The notes beneath the pieces were generated by a model that worked only from the letters and a program-made list of their open reading frames with translations, searched no databases and was not told the origin of the DNA. Below are positions 1-8,502 of a DNA stretch of 64,000 bases, piece after piece (position 1 is the stretch's first letter; each line of letters opens with the position of its first letter). The position numbers and the translations under genes are program-made. Source of the DNA: Desulfobacca sp. (GTDB lineage Bacteria; Desulfobacterota; Desulfobaccia; Desulfobaccales; Desulfobaccaceae); assembly GCA_020725545.1 (NCBI GenBank), contig DYEV01000019.1, positions 62,001 through 126,000 on the forward strand, given 5' to 3'.

Positions 1-1159
1 GGCCACAAGGTTCATACCGGGAAGGCATCAGGAAGATGTCCGACCCGGCAATGATGCGGTGGGCCAAGGCCACCGAATAGCCGATTTCCACGCCCACGGT
101 CTGGGGGTAACGGTTGTGCAGCTCTGTAAAGGCGTATTGGTACCGCTCCTCCCCCGTCCCCTGGAGCACAAAGCCAACGTTGGCCGCCACCAGTTGGGGC
201 ATGATGGCATGCACCAGGTCCAAACCCTTGCGCTCATTCAAGCGGGTGGTCATTCCCACCAAAGGCTGTTGTAACGTTAGGTCCAGACCGAAATACTGGA
301 GCAGTTCCCGTTTGCAGACCTCTTTGCCGCTGAGATCGTTGGCATCATACAACGCCGGCAGGAACTGGTCATGGGCTGGATCCCAACTATCATAATCCAC
401 GCCGTTGAGAATGCCATATAAATCATCGGCCCGTTCTTGGAAGACACCTTCAAGGCCAAAACCGAATTCCGGCGTCAAGATTTCTTGGCGGTAGGTGCGG
501 CTCACTGTGGTGATAATGTCGGCGGTGATGAGGCCGCCCTTTTCCAAATTAATTTTACCGTAAAACTCCAAGAGTTTAGGGGTAAAATATTCCCAGCCCA
601 GACCGGTGAGGGCCATATCGTAATGCCAAAAAATACCTTGGTAACCCACGTTGTGGACAGTATAGACGATGGGCAGCCCCTGGCAATAAGGCGTGTTTTG
701 ATAGAGGGTCCGCAGGTAGACCGGCACCATACCCGTCTGCCATTCATGGCAGTGGCAGACATCGAATTCCAGCTCCAGGGTCTTGAGGAGTTCGGGCACC
801 GCCCGGCTGAAAAAGATAAAGCGCTCAGCATTGTCCTGATAGTCGCCATAGGGCGTGCCATACAAGCCCTCCCGGTCAAACAGGCTGTCCTGACCGATGA
901 AGTAGAAATTGAGATCCGGGGTCAGCCAGGCGACATAAAGGTCAGCGGTCAGGGTTTTGATGGACAGTGGTACAGACAGCGTCCTCCCCACCGGCGCAAT
1001 TTTGAATTTGGCATCCTTGACTTGTCGATAATAGGGAATAACCACCGTGACCTGATGCCCTTCCTGGGTCAAAGCCCGGGAAAGACCATAAATCACTTCC
1101 GCCAAAGCGCCGGCCCGAGCAAACGGGTTGGCCTCCGGACTAACGATCAAAATGCGCAT
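1..1159 (-). CDS. glgA: Glycogen synthase (ADP-glucose type), 3' end outside window
   Basis: GT5-family glucosyltransferase that transfers glucose from ADP-glucose to a growing alpha-1,4-glucan in the cytoplasm. About 386 residues are present and roughly the last 100 lie beyond position 1. The start at 1159 (MRILIVSPEANPF) has GGAAGGA six bases upstream; an in-frame ATG at 1165 has no room for a ribosome site. The last residues (SDIFLMPSRYEPCG) match the conserved C-terminal sugar-nucleotide motif of the family. The N-terminal KTGGL loop, whose Lys normally contacts the nucleotide sugar, here reads RAGAL. galT lies 33 bases upstream on the same strand, so the two are probably co-transcribed. 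The family call is firm; substrate preference is less so because of the altered loop. Confidence 0.9.
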   Translation of the reverse strand, partial: MRILIVSPEANPFARAGALAEVIYGLSRALTQEGHQVTVVIPYYRQVKDAKFKIAPVGRTLSVPLSIKTLTADLYVAWLTPDLNFYFIGQDSLFDREGLYGTPYGDYQDNAERFIFFSRAVPELLKTLELEFDVCHCHEWQTGMVPVYLRTLYQNTPYCQGLPIVYTVHNVGYQGIFWHYDMALTGLGWEYFTPKLLEFYGKINLEKGGLITADIITTVSRTYRQEILTPEFGFGLEGVFQERADDLYGILNGVDYDSWDPAHDQFLPALYDANDLSGKEVCKRELLQYFGLDLTLQQPLVGMTTRLNERKGLDLVHAIMPQLVAANVGFVLQGTGEERYQYAFTELHNRYPQTVGVEIGYSVALAHRIIAGSDIFLMPSRYEPCG

Positions 1160-1192
1160 AGTCATTCCTTCCCTACCGAAAGGACCTGAGTG

Positions 1193-2209
1193 CTAAGGCG
1201 CTGTCGTCCCTTCCAGTTGCACCTCCCGGAGGTAGCGAGCTGCGTCCTCCGGTGGGGTCGGATTGATAAAAAAACCGGATCCCCATTCAAATCCGGCCAT
1301 CAGAGTTAATTTCGGCATAATTTCGAAATGCCAATGGTAATATTCCAACTTGGTCTCCCGCACCGGCGCGGTGTGCAGAATGAAATTATATGGGGGCCGA
1401 CTTAAGGCGGCATCCAACCTTTTTAACGTCTCAGAGAAAATTTCCGCCAGTTTGGGAAAGCTGTCGTCATGCAGATCCACATAGGAGGAGTGATGCTGCT
1501 TGGGGAGAATCCAGGTTTCAAAGGGAGAGCGGGGGGCAAAGGGGCACAGGGCCACAAAGAGGTCATTTTCTAATACTACCCGGACGCCTTGCTGGATTTC
1601 TTGACGGATCATGTCACAGAAAACACACCGTTCCTTGAGGCGATAGTGGGCCATGGAACTGGATAGTTCTTCCATGACCAGTTCCGGCACAATGGGCAGA
1701 CCGATGAGCTGGCTATGGCTGTGCTCCAAAGACGCACCGGCAGCCCGCCCTTGGTTTTTAAAGATCAGGATATAACGGAACTTGGGGTCACGGCTGAGAT
1801 CACGGATGCGGTCGCGATAGGCATAGAGGACGTCCGCAAATTGCACAATGCTGACCGTGGACAAGGTCTGATTGTGCTGGGGAAACTCGATGATAACTTC
1901 ATGGGCGCCAATACCGTTCATGAGATCGAACATGCCCTCGCCCCGGCGATCCAGCTCCCCCTCATTTACCAGGGCCGGGAACTTATTGGAGACGACTCGC
2001 AATTTCCAGCCCGCGGAGTTGGGCGGTCCGCCACCTTCCCGATAGGCCATAATCTCAGGCGGGGTGGTATGTTCGTTCCCAGGACAGAAAGGGCAGAAAC
2101 CACCCTTGGTCACCTCCGGCTCCACAACAAAATCGTGCGGCCTCTTGCCGCGTTCGGTGGAAATGATCACCCAGCGGGAAATAATGGGGTCTTTGCGTAG
2201 TTCCGGCAT
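1193..2209 (-). CDS. galT: Galactose-1-phosphate uridylyltransferase
   Basis: Leloir-pathway enzyme exchanging UMP between UDP-glucose and galactose-1-phosphate. The 338 residues show the HIT-superfamily GalT pattern: a zinc Cys pair C39-x2-C42, the active-site HSHSQ (H163, H165 and Q167, with H165 the expected uridylylated residue) and a C-terminal HWHFEIMP segment. A longer reading to 2284 exists, but the ATG at 2209 has AGAGAGGA six bases upstream and gives the normal N-terminus (MPELRKDPI). It sits immediately upstream of glgA, a pairing that suggests use in hexose-phosphate to glycogen flux; in some bacteria GalT relatives act on ADP-sugars or other hexose phosphates instead. Confidence 0.93.
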   Translation of the reverse strand: MPELRKDPIISRWVIISTERGKRPHDFVVEPEVTKGGFCPFCPGNEHTTPPEIMAYREGGGPPNSAGWKLRVVSNKFPALVNEGELDRRGEGMFDLMNGIGAHEVIIEFPQHNQTLSTVSIVQFADVLYAYRDRIRDLSRDPKFRYILIFKNQGRAAGASLEHSHSQLIGLPIVPELVMEELSSSMAHYRLKERCVFCDMIRQEIQQGVRVVLENDLFVALCPFAPRSPFETWILPKQHHSSYVDLHDDSFPKLAEIFSETLKRLDAALSRPPYNFILHTAPVRETKLEYYHWHFEIMPKLTLMAGFEWGSGFFINPTPPEDAARYLREVQLEGTTAP

Positions 2210-2408
2210 GCAAATCCTCTCTTTATGACTGAATCCGGGCGGTGGCGGCGGGCCAGCAACATCGCCTCCAGGCAGTTCGGCCACCGGATCGAGATTATTT
2301 AAATATCAACAGCACAGCAACTGTATCGGGACACTGCCGGTACATTAAATGTATGAATATATCGGCCAGGGCAAATATTGCAAGCTCTTTCCAGCCGCCA
2401 CCCTTTGT

Positions 2409-2621
2409 CTATCGTCGGAACAGAGACAGTAGGATGGTAAGAATAATGCTGAGGATGATCGAGGTTGCCAGAGGAAAATAAAAAGTGAAATTTTCCCGTT
2501 TAATGGTAATGTCTCCTGGGAGTTTGCCGAGCCAAGGAATTTTGGCACCATAGAGCAAAATCAGGCCCAGCCCCACTAAGACAATCCCGAAAATCACCAA
2601 CATTTTCCCAAATTCGCTCAC
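2409..2621 (-). CDS. DUF2905 small membrane protein
   Basis: A 70-residue protein with two hydrophobic segments (about residues 7-25 and 45-66) separated by the family signature GKLPGDITIKRENF, typical of DUF2905. Function is unknown. The start is GTG at 2621, preceded by AGGAGG nine bases upstream; the longer ATG reading from 2735 adds a non-conserved, arginine-rich extension and no ribosome site. It stands alone between galT and the divergent fabH. The family assignment is confident, the role is not known. Confidence 0.82.
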   Translation of the reverse strand: MSEFGKMLVIFGIVLVGLGLILLYGAKIPWLGKLPGDITIKRENFTFYFPLATSIILSIILTILLSLFRR

Positions 2622-2869
2622 TTTGCCAAGCCTCCTGCAATCTATCAACCGAGGCGTCTGCTGAATCTGCCGGTCAACGGCACCAGGCCGGTTGGGGTGC
2701 CCTGGCAGAAATGTGCCCGCCTTTTCTTGTACCATAGCAAAACGCCATCATTTGTCAACGTCGTCTCCCTCGCCCGGTCCAGCCGGAACGCGGCTGGCTG
2801 GCGCTAATTTCTTGTTGCACGTTCAGTGACTTCGCTATATAGTGAAAAAATTTAAAGAGGGGGTGGATT

Positions 2870-3856
2870 GTGAGCACTCTATCCATTGGTATACTGGGGA
2901 CGGGAGCCTATTTGCCGGAAAGGGTGTTAACCAACGCCGATCTGGAAAAGTTGGTGGATACGTCTGATCAATGGATTCGAGAGCGGACTGGCATCAGGGA
3001 GCGACGTGTTGCCGCGCCCGATGAAGATGTCGCCACCATGGGAGTGGCCGCGGGTCGTCAGGCTCTGGAAAATGCCGGCATTGACTGGCAGGACTTGCGC
3101 TACATCATCGTCGGCAGCAATACCTCCAACTACATGTATCCCGCCATTGCCATCCGCATTCAACATGGCCTGGGTTTGGATGATAAATTAGCCGCCTTCG
3201 ATCTCCAGGCCGGGTGTTCCGGGTTTAATTATGCCCTCCATGTCGCCGAAAATCTCCTTAAAGATAATGGCGGCTATGCCTTGGTAATTGGCACCGACAC
3301 CAATACCCGGATGTTGGATTTCACCGACCGGAGCACCTGCATCCTCTTCGGGGACGGCGCCGGCGCAGTGGTTGTTGGCCCCACCGACCGGAGCCGGCTG
3401 CTGGCCTCCTTCCTGGCCTCCAGCTATAACGGCAAACTTTACCTGAAGACCGAATTTTCCGAACTCAATAGCCCTTTTCTACCCAAACCAACCTTGACCA
3501 ATAATTATATGTACATGGACGGGCCGGAAATCTTCAAATTTGCCGTGCGGGCATTGCAGGAGAGCCTCCGCCGTATTCTGGCCCAGGCTGGCATGACTCG
3601 GGAAGAGATCGATTTCCTCATCATTCATCAGGCCAACTTCCGGATCCTTGAAACCGGGGCTCGCTTTGCTAAGATGCCCATGGACAAGGTCTACGTCAAT
3701 GTGGACCGCTACGGTAATACCTCGGCAGCTTCCATTCCCATCGCCCTGCACGAAGCCTTAATGGAAGGCAAGATCCGGAAGAATCACAAAGTCATTCTCA
3801 TCAGCTTCGGGGCCGGCGTCACCTGGGCGGCCAACGCCCTGGAATGGCTGAGTTAA
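2870..3856 (+). CDS. fabH: Beta-ketoacyl-ACP synthase III
   Basis: Condensing enzyme that starts type II fatty-acid synthesis from acetyl-CoA and malonyl-ACP. Catalytic triad is visible: Cys116 in DLQAGCSGF, His in IIHQAN, Asn in NVDRYGNTSAAS. The length of 328 residues is normal. GTG start at 2870 follows AGAGGGGG. It is not in a fab cluster (no plsX, fabD or fabG nearby), so this may be a second FabH-type enzyme making a special acyl product; such relatives in the thiolase superfamily also join acyl chains to polyketides or signals. A weak TTGCAC (2815-2820) and TATATA (2836-2841) pair, spaced 15, lies upstream. Confidence 0.9.
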   Translation: MSTLSIGILGTGAYLPERVLTNADLEKLVDTSDQWIRERTGIRERRVAAPDEDVATMGVAAGRQALENAGIDWQDLRYIIVGSNTSNYMYPAIAIRIQHGLGLDDKLAAFDLQAGCSGFNYALHVAENLLKDNGGYALVIGTDTNTRMLDFTDRSTCILFGDGAGAVVVGPTDRSRLLASFLASSYNGKLYLKTEFSELNSPFLPKPTLTNNYMYMDGPEIFKFAVRALQESLRRILAQAGMTREEIDFLIIHQANFRILETGARFAKMPMDKVYVNVDRYGNTSAASIPIALHEALMEGKIRKNHKVILISFGAGVTWAANALEWLS

Positions 3857-3983
3857 GACACAAGATCGTTGGATCACGCCAACAATTCATCATTAAAAAG
3901 TCGGGCCCCTGGGCTCGCCTGAGATTGCCAAAAGCCGCATTCCCCGCTGTGCCGAACATGCCTCCCTGGTAATGCCAACCCCC

Positions 3984-4019
3984 AAAAAAAACTGTTCCCA
4001 GGCCGTGGCCTGGGAACAG
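3984..4019 (-). terminator. Rho-independent terminator for the minus-strand gene pair
   Basis: Positions 3992-4019 form a perfect 13-bp inverted repeat (CTGTTCCCAGGCC and its complement, two bases between). Read on the minus strand it is followed by eight Ts (3984-3991 are A on the plus strand). It lies 8 bases after the stop of the SH3 lipoprotein gene. Confidence 0.88.
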
Positions 4020-4026
4020 GAAACCA

Positions 4027-4683
4027 TCACATGATCTTGATCTTTTTCTTGGGAGGCTCGCTGGGCGCGGCCGGAGGCGGCGGGGGCGCGACCGGGGTCT
4101 CCGGTGCCGGCGCTACTCTGGCAGGCGGCTCCGCGGCCTCGGCTTCCGGTACCCGGCGACGTTGCGGTTTCGGCGCCTCTTCCTCCTCCTCTCCGGTCAC
4201 CGCGGTTTTGGGCTTGGGCTTGGGCTTGGCCTCAACCTTGGTCTCCGGTTTGGTCTCCGTGGCTTTGGGCGTTCTGGGCGGCGAAGCTTCGGTAGCCGGC
4301 AGCGTTGCGGTTTCCGGGACCGGAGCACTGGCCAGATAGCGGGCGTCCACCCAGCCCAGGGTGCCGTCCTGACGGGAGCGCACCTGGAACCAGCCCTGGC
4401 TCTCACCCACTTTCTCCACTTCCTGATTGCGGGTCAGAGCTGCAATCTTGGGGCAATCCATCCCCGGGCAAGCCCGCAGGTTCAGCCGGTCAGCGGCCAC
4501 ATAAAAAACCTGATACTCCACCTTGGGCGGCGGCAGTGGCAGTGGGGCCGGCGGCGGTGCCACCGGCGGCGCCCAACCCACCTTCTGTTGGCAGCCACTA
4601 ACAAAAATCAGGGTAAAGGCAAAGAGAATTACGAAGAGGCACCAGCAGCGTCTGCTGCTGAGTCGCAAGATATGCTGTTGCAT
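4027..4683 (-). CDS. Lipoprotein with bacterial SH3 domain and Pro/Ala/Lys-rich tail
   Basis: Predicted envelope lipoprotein of 218 residues. After a basic start and hydrophobic stretch there is a lipobox (FVSGC). A proline-rich linker follows, then an SH3_3-type domain (YVAADRLNLRACPG through GTLGWVDARYLA), a fold that commonly binds cell-wall or protein peptides. The C-terminal half is low complexity, rich in Pro, Ala, Glu and Lys, ending KKKIKIM. The ATG at 4683 lies four bases after the stop of the zinc-ribbon gene, indicating translational coupling; the longer frame to 4728 would overlap it. The partner or ligand is unknown. Confidence 0.8.
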   Translation of the reverse strand: MQQHILRLSSRRCWCLFVILFAFTLIFVSGCQQKVGWAPPVAPPPAPLPLPPPKVEYQVFYVAADRLNLRACPGMDCPKIAALTRNQEVEKVGESQGWFQVRSRQDGTLGWVDARYLASAPVPETATLPATEASPPRTPKATETKPETKVEAKPKPKPKTAVTGEEEEEAPKPQRRRVPEAEAAEPPARVAPAPETPVAPPPPPAAPSEPPKKKIKIM

Positions 4684-4687
4684 CGGC

Positions 4688-5458
4688 TTAACCCATGTCT
4701 TTGCTTTCGCGAATTTTCCAGACGCCATCGGTTTCTTCCAACGTCACGTTGATCACGGAGCGATACATCTCCGCCGCCTTGGTCTGGTTATTGATTAACT
4801 GAAAGTTCCAGATAAATTCGGCCACCGCCTGATGCGGACCGGTCCGCCGGAGGTTGGCAATGTTATAGCTGACGTTTTTAAAATCGTAATTTTTCCAGTT
4901 TTCATACGTCTGCCGCTCCAACTCCCCCAGGTTGGGATACGACGGGGCGTAGCAGCTGATGAACATGTTCATGTCTTTTTTCATGTGAGCCGCCCGGATG
5001 CGTTCGGCCAAGCGCTCCACGTCCCGGGCCAGAGTATCAGCCCGCTCGGGCCCCGGCGTAGCGATGGGTGGCAGTCCAGGCAGTGGCACTGTCGGTTTGC
5101 GCTCCACCGTCTTGGGCCAGAAAAAATACACCCCCGCAATGATGACGAGGCCCACGAGGCCCACCAGCCATTTGTTCACCCCCGACCGTCGAGGCGCAGA
5201 ACGGGGGCGGCTGCGTTGGGCCGGAGAGCGGTAGAAAAGGTCATCCTGCACCACCGGACGAGCACTGGGGCGTTCCCCGGACGTTTTAACCCGCTGTCCA
5301 CATTCGGTACAAAAATTTTGGCCAGGATAAACCGGACCCCCACAATTCGTGCAGGGCCGGGAGGGCAACCGTTCCTCCCCCACCAATGGATTACCGCAGC
5401 GCTGACAAAAACTATGCTCGTCACCATGAACTGTTTGGCATTGCGGACAGATAGTCAT
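4688..5458 (-). CDS. Double zinc-ribbon membrane protein with NTF2-like C-terminal domain
   Basis: The 256 residues begin with two zinc ribbons (CPQC/CQRC, then CTNC/CTEC). A basic linker leads to a single transmembrane helix near residues 97-115, and the C-terminal domain of about 120 residues resembles the SnoaL/NTF2-like cone fold (YENWKNYDFKNVSY, ending in VTLEETDGVWKI). Such proteins place zinc ribbons in the cytoplasm and the cone domain outside. It precedes and is coupled to the SH3 lipoprotein, so the two probably work together at the envelope. No enzymatic motif is visible; the role is unknown. Confidence 0.78.
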   Translation of the reverse strand: MTICPQCQTVHGDEHSFCQRCGNPLVGEERLPSRPCTNCGGPVYPGQNFCTECGQRVKTSGERPSARPVVQDDLFYRSPAQRSRPRSAPRRSGVNKWLVGLVGLVIIAGVYFFWPKTVERKPTVPLPGLPPIATPGPERADTLARDVERLAERIRAAHMKKDMNMFISCYAPSYPNLGELERQTYENWKNYDFKNVSYNIANLRRTGPHQAVAEFIWNFQLINNQTKAAEMYRSVINVTLEETDGVWKIRESKDMG

Positions 5459-5759
5459 ACGAGCTGTATCCTTATTCCGCCAGGGTCTCGCTGGACCGTT
5501 CTAGTAGCTTTCTCACCGGCAATGAACTTTACGACATTTCCAGTTGGTAAAATTCTATATAAAATTAACATATTATATTTTCAAGAAAAATTCAAGACGA
5601 AAAGCCTTACTCAGGTCCGATAAACTGGGCGGGTCTTTTATGATATTGCGGAGACCAGGAGGATTCTGACATGCGAAGATCGGGGACTTTTTCCGACTAT
5701 TGTTGCCCTTTGCGGAAAAGATGCGCGATAATAAAAATATTCCATTTTAGGCTCCCCCC
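5459..5759. other. Divergent intergenic region, AT-rich
   Basis: No convincing gene. It separates the minus-strand zinc-ribbon gene from the plus-strand NYN gene and is AT-rich between about 5540 and 5610, as expected for promoters in both directions. An AGGAGG at 5657-5662 stands eight bases before an ATG at 5671, but that frame runs out of register through the NYN gene and looks like a shadow. Confidence 0.5.
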
Positions 5760-6278
5760 ATGGCACTCCATCTCATTATCGACGGCTATAATCTTATCCG
5801 CCAGACACCGGCCTGGCAGGAACTGGACGCCCAGGATCTGCGCTGGGGCCGGGAGGCCCTGTTGGCAAGCCTGGCGCAATACCGCCGGGCCAAAAAACAT
5901 CCCATCACCGTGGTCTTTGACGGCGGTGCCAGCATTGAGATTGCCGGCCACCGGGATTATTATCAGGGTATTTTAGTCCTCTATTCTCATCATGGCGAAA
6001 CGGCCGACGAGGTCATCAAACGGCTGGCGGACCGGGAACGAGAACGGGGTCTGGTCATCTCCTCAGATCGGGAGATCATGGAGCATGCCCTGCGAGTCGG
6101 CGCCGCGGTCATGTCTGCTCCGGAATTCGCTCTGCGGCTGCAGATGGCCGACGGCCTCGCCGGGCACGAAGAGGAGGCTGAGGATTATCTCCACCCCAAT
6201 GGTACAAAAAAGAAAGGGCCGGCCCACCGGGCCCCCAAAAAACTCCGCCGCCTGCACGTCCGCCTGAAAAAAATCTGA
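5760..6278 (+). CDS. YacP-like NYN domain protein (PIN-fold nuclease)
   Basis: The 172 residues open with LHLIIDGYNLIRQ, the signature of YacP/NYN-domain proteins, followed by TVVFDGG, SHHGETADEVIKRL and VISSDREI. These supply the acidic residues of a PIN-like metal-dependent RNase active site. The family includes Rae1 of Bacillus, which cuts mRNA at ribosomes. The C-terminal 30 residues are highly basic and suit RNA binding. The ATG at 5760 has only a weak ribosome site. Its neighbours give no operon partner. Confidence 0.85.
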   Translation: MALHLIIDGYNLIRQTPAWQELDAQDLRWGREALLASLAQYRRAKKHPITVVFDGGASIEIAGHRDYYQGILVLYSHHGETADEVIKRLADRERERGLVISSDREIMEHALRVGAAVMSAPEFALRLQMADGLAGHEEEAEDYLHPNGTKKKGPAHRAPKKLRRLHVRLKKI

Positions 6279-6314
6279 ACTCCCTCTGCCGCCCCGACAC
6301 TCTTTCTATAAGTT

Positions 6315-7472
6315 CTAGACGGCGCGGCCCGCCAGAAAGCCCGCCAAGCGGGCCAACGCCTCCTTGATATTTTCCAGAGAATTGGCATAGGAAAAACGCA
6401 AGAAACCTTCGCCGCCCGGGCCGAAATCAATTCCCGGGGTGACGCCCACGTGGGCTTTTTCCAGGATGTCAAAGGCCAGGCCATAGGAATCATGGGACAG
6501 GTGCCTGGCGTTAACAAACACATAAAAAGCGCCGGTGGGCTCCACCGGGATGGTAAAACCCAGTTTCCTTAAACCGGCCACCAACACCCGGCGCCGTTCA
6601 TCGTAGGTTTGGCGCATCCTGGCCACCTCGGCCCCGGTCTGGGTTAAGGCGGCAATGCCGGCCCGTTGCACAAAAGCATTGGCAGAGATGAAAAAATTCT
6701 GCATGAGCTTCTGCAAAGGCCGCATGAACTCCGCCGGGGCAATGAGATACCCCAGACGCCAGCCCGTCATGGCATAGGCCTTGGAAAAGCCGTTGATGAC
6801 AAAGGCCCGGTCGGTGAATTCCAGGATGGAATGCTCCCTTCCCTCGTAGACTAAGCCGTGGTAAATCTCATCGGAGATAATATAGGGCCCCAACCCGGCG
6901 ATCTCCTGCAAATTATCTCTGGTCAAGACCGTGCCCGTTGGATTGGCTGGGGAATTGATGAGGACGGCCTTGGTCCGGGGGCCAAGACGTTTGGCAATCT
7001 CCCGGGGCTGCACTTGAAATCCCTCAGCTTCCTGGATGGCCACATATTTGGGCACCGCGTCCACCAACCGGACAAAGTTGGGATAGCAGGCATAGTGGGG
7101 GTCGGTAAGGACGATCTCATCGCCGGCATCCAGCAAGACCGCCAGGATGAGCAGCATAGCCGGCGAGGTTCCCGAGGTGACGATAATACGGTCCGGCGTC
7201 AGCCGGACGCCGTAGTGCTCCCCATAGTGCTGACAGATGGCTTGGCGCAGCTCCAGCAGCCCCATGGAATGGGTATACTGGGTCTCACCCCGCTGCATGG
7301 CCGCAAAGGCCGCCTCCTTGACCACCTGGGGCGTGTCCCAATCCGGCTGCCCCACCTCCAGATGGATCACCGGGATGCCCTGGCGCTCCAACTCCTGAGC
7401 CCGCTCCAAAATATCCATGACCAGAAAGGGAGTAATGTCCTGAGCGCGTTGAGATACGGCAGTATGCACCAT
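6315..7472 (-). CDS. Class I/II pyridoxal-phosphate aminotransferase
   Basis: Fold-type I aminotransferase of 385 residues with the expected landmarks: VTSGTSPAML for the phosphate loop, SPANPTG, SDEIYHGL with the Asp that contacts the pyridine ring, and NGFSKAYAMTGWRLGY containing the Schiff-base lysine. It belongs with aspartate/aromatic or alanine-type aminotransferases; the amino-acid substrate cannot be read from sequence. Start at 7472 has AGGAGG six bases upstream. It ends 36 bases from the convergent NYN gene. Confidence 0.9.
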   Translation of the reverse strand: MVHTAVSQRAQDITPFLVMDILERAQELERQGIPVIHLEVGQPDWDTPQVVKEAAFAAMQRGETQYTHSMGLLELRQAICQHYGEHYGVRLTPDRIIVTSGTSPAMLLILAVLLDAGDEIVLTDPHYACYPNFVRLVDAVPKYVAIQEAEGFQVQPREIAKRLGPRTKAVLINSPANPTGTVLTRDNLQEIAGLGPYIISDEIYHGLVYEGREHSILEFTDRAFVINGFSKAYAMTGWRLGYLIAPAEFMRPLQKLMQNFFISANAFVQRAGIAALTQTGAEVARMRQTYDERRRVLVAGLRKLGFTIPVEPTGAFYVFVNARHLSHDSYGLAFDILEKAHVGVTPGIDFGPGGEGFLRFSYANSLENIKEALARLAGFLAGRAV

Positions 7473-7696
7473 ACCAAACCTCCTGCAGACAATAGGGAAA
7501 AGATAGCAGGAATGTTAGAGGATTGCAAGGGAAGGGCTGGCACCCAAATCCCCCGCCTTCTTGGGAGCAGGGTTGCAGGTGCGCGGTGGGGGCCGTTTGG
7601 TGAGATTGAGCCAGGGTTAAAGAGAGCTGGCCGTCTTTTTTTTTCGCCTGCTGAGGGCGGCTTTGCTCTTTGCCAGGGGGATGTGCCACATACCTC

Positions 7697-8243
7697 ACCC
7701 CCGCTGGCCCGGGGCCACCTGCCGAGCATCGGCGTTGTCAGGCGCTGACAACCGGCGCCTAAAGCCGCGCCGCGCCTGGACAGATTGATCAGGGCAACAT
7801 GGCTGGCCTTCAGGCGCTTGGCCACCCACGAACCCGGAAGGACTAGGCGTTGCCTGGCCACGTTCAGGTTCAAGGCCAGGATCATGATCCACCACCAGGC
7901 CGCATTTTGGCCCACATCTCCCCAAGGCAGTTTGCCCCCGGCTAGGTCCGCCTTCTTGACACGGTGGGCCATCCCCCCTTCTGCCGCACCGTTGCTACGG
8001 CCAGGTAAGCAGCTCCCTGCCCCCCGCCAGTTTCGTGATCACCCATAAACCTTGTACCGCCCTTGCTGCCACATCCTGGCCGGGCAAGGCAATGCCCGCC
8101 GGCCGCCCGGCAGTTCCTCCTGGGGCAGTTGCTCCCGGCTAGCCAGATAACGGTTGGTGGGAGATTTCTCGCTCTGCGCTATCTTCTTGGGCACAAAGCA
8201 GACCGCCGACCATCGCCGCCTAAGGAAGCAAGCCTTGTGTCAT
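7697..8243 (-). pseudogene. Decayed IS1380-family transposase remnant
   Basis: Reading the minus strand, an ATG at 8243 with GAGGTG eight bases upstream begins MTQGLLP, the usual IS1380 transposase N-terminus, and stops at once. The next readable pieces are C-terminal: RYLASREQLPQEELPG and RYKVYG (about 8150-8045), then after frameshifts and an in-frame TAG, DLAGGKLPWGDVGQNAAWWW and LNLNVARQRLVLP (7960-7830), then ALINL leading into a shifted frame that ends near 7697. Most of the central catalytic region is missing. No terminal inverted repeats were recognised. The intergenic sequence on either side (7473-7696, 8244-8407) holds nothing recognisable. Confidence 0.7.
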
Positions 8244-8407
8244 AATGGCTTCACCTCGTTGATAATAGCTGGTTTGTTGATGCCTTATTCTATCTGCCTG
8301 ATTTCTCAGGACCAACGAGGTTTTTCTTTATTTTGCTGGTGAGTGGGGGAGGGATGGGAGTTCTCTCGGGCGGCGGCGAAAATACCCTATGTCAAAAAGG
8401 GCAGACA

Positions 8408-8427
8408 TGCTAAAATGAACTTTAGCA
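8408..8427. promoter_or_regulatory. Perfect inverted repeat upstream of the sensor kinase operon
   Basis: TGCTAAA, six bases, TTTAGCA: seven-base arms with no mismatch, 75 bases before the kinase start at 8503. Its form suits a dimeric repressor or activator site. No paired transcription factor is identified. Confidence 0.45.
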
Positions 8428-8502
8428 CAACGAGATGGGGTGGCCTGAGATCGTAACAAGCTGGAATCTGAGACGAAAACTCAGATTATTCCGGAGAATG
8501 GC

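Noticed and set aside
437-1189. 250-codon plus-strand frame opposite glgA
   Set aside because: Antisense shadow of a strongly recognised glycogen synthase; its translation has no domain character.
4031-4752. Several overlapping plus-strand frames of about 100-196 codons
   Set aside because: They are Gly/Ala/Leu-rich complements of the Pro/Ala/Lys-rich lipoprotein tail.
5671-5976. 101-codon frame with a perfect AGGAGG upstream
   Set aside because: It runs out of frame through the NYN gene and its product is Arg/Pro/Trp-rich shadow sequence; the ribosome-like site is probably chance.
7367-7972. 201-codon minus-strand frame as an intact protein
   Set aside because: Only its first third is protein-like and that part is the IS1380 C-terminal fragment; the rest is frameshifted and overlaps the aminotransferase gene.
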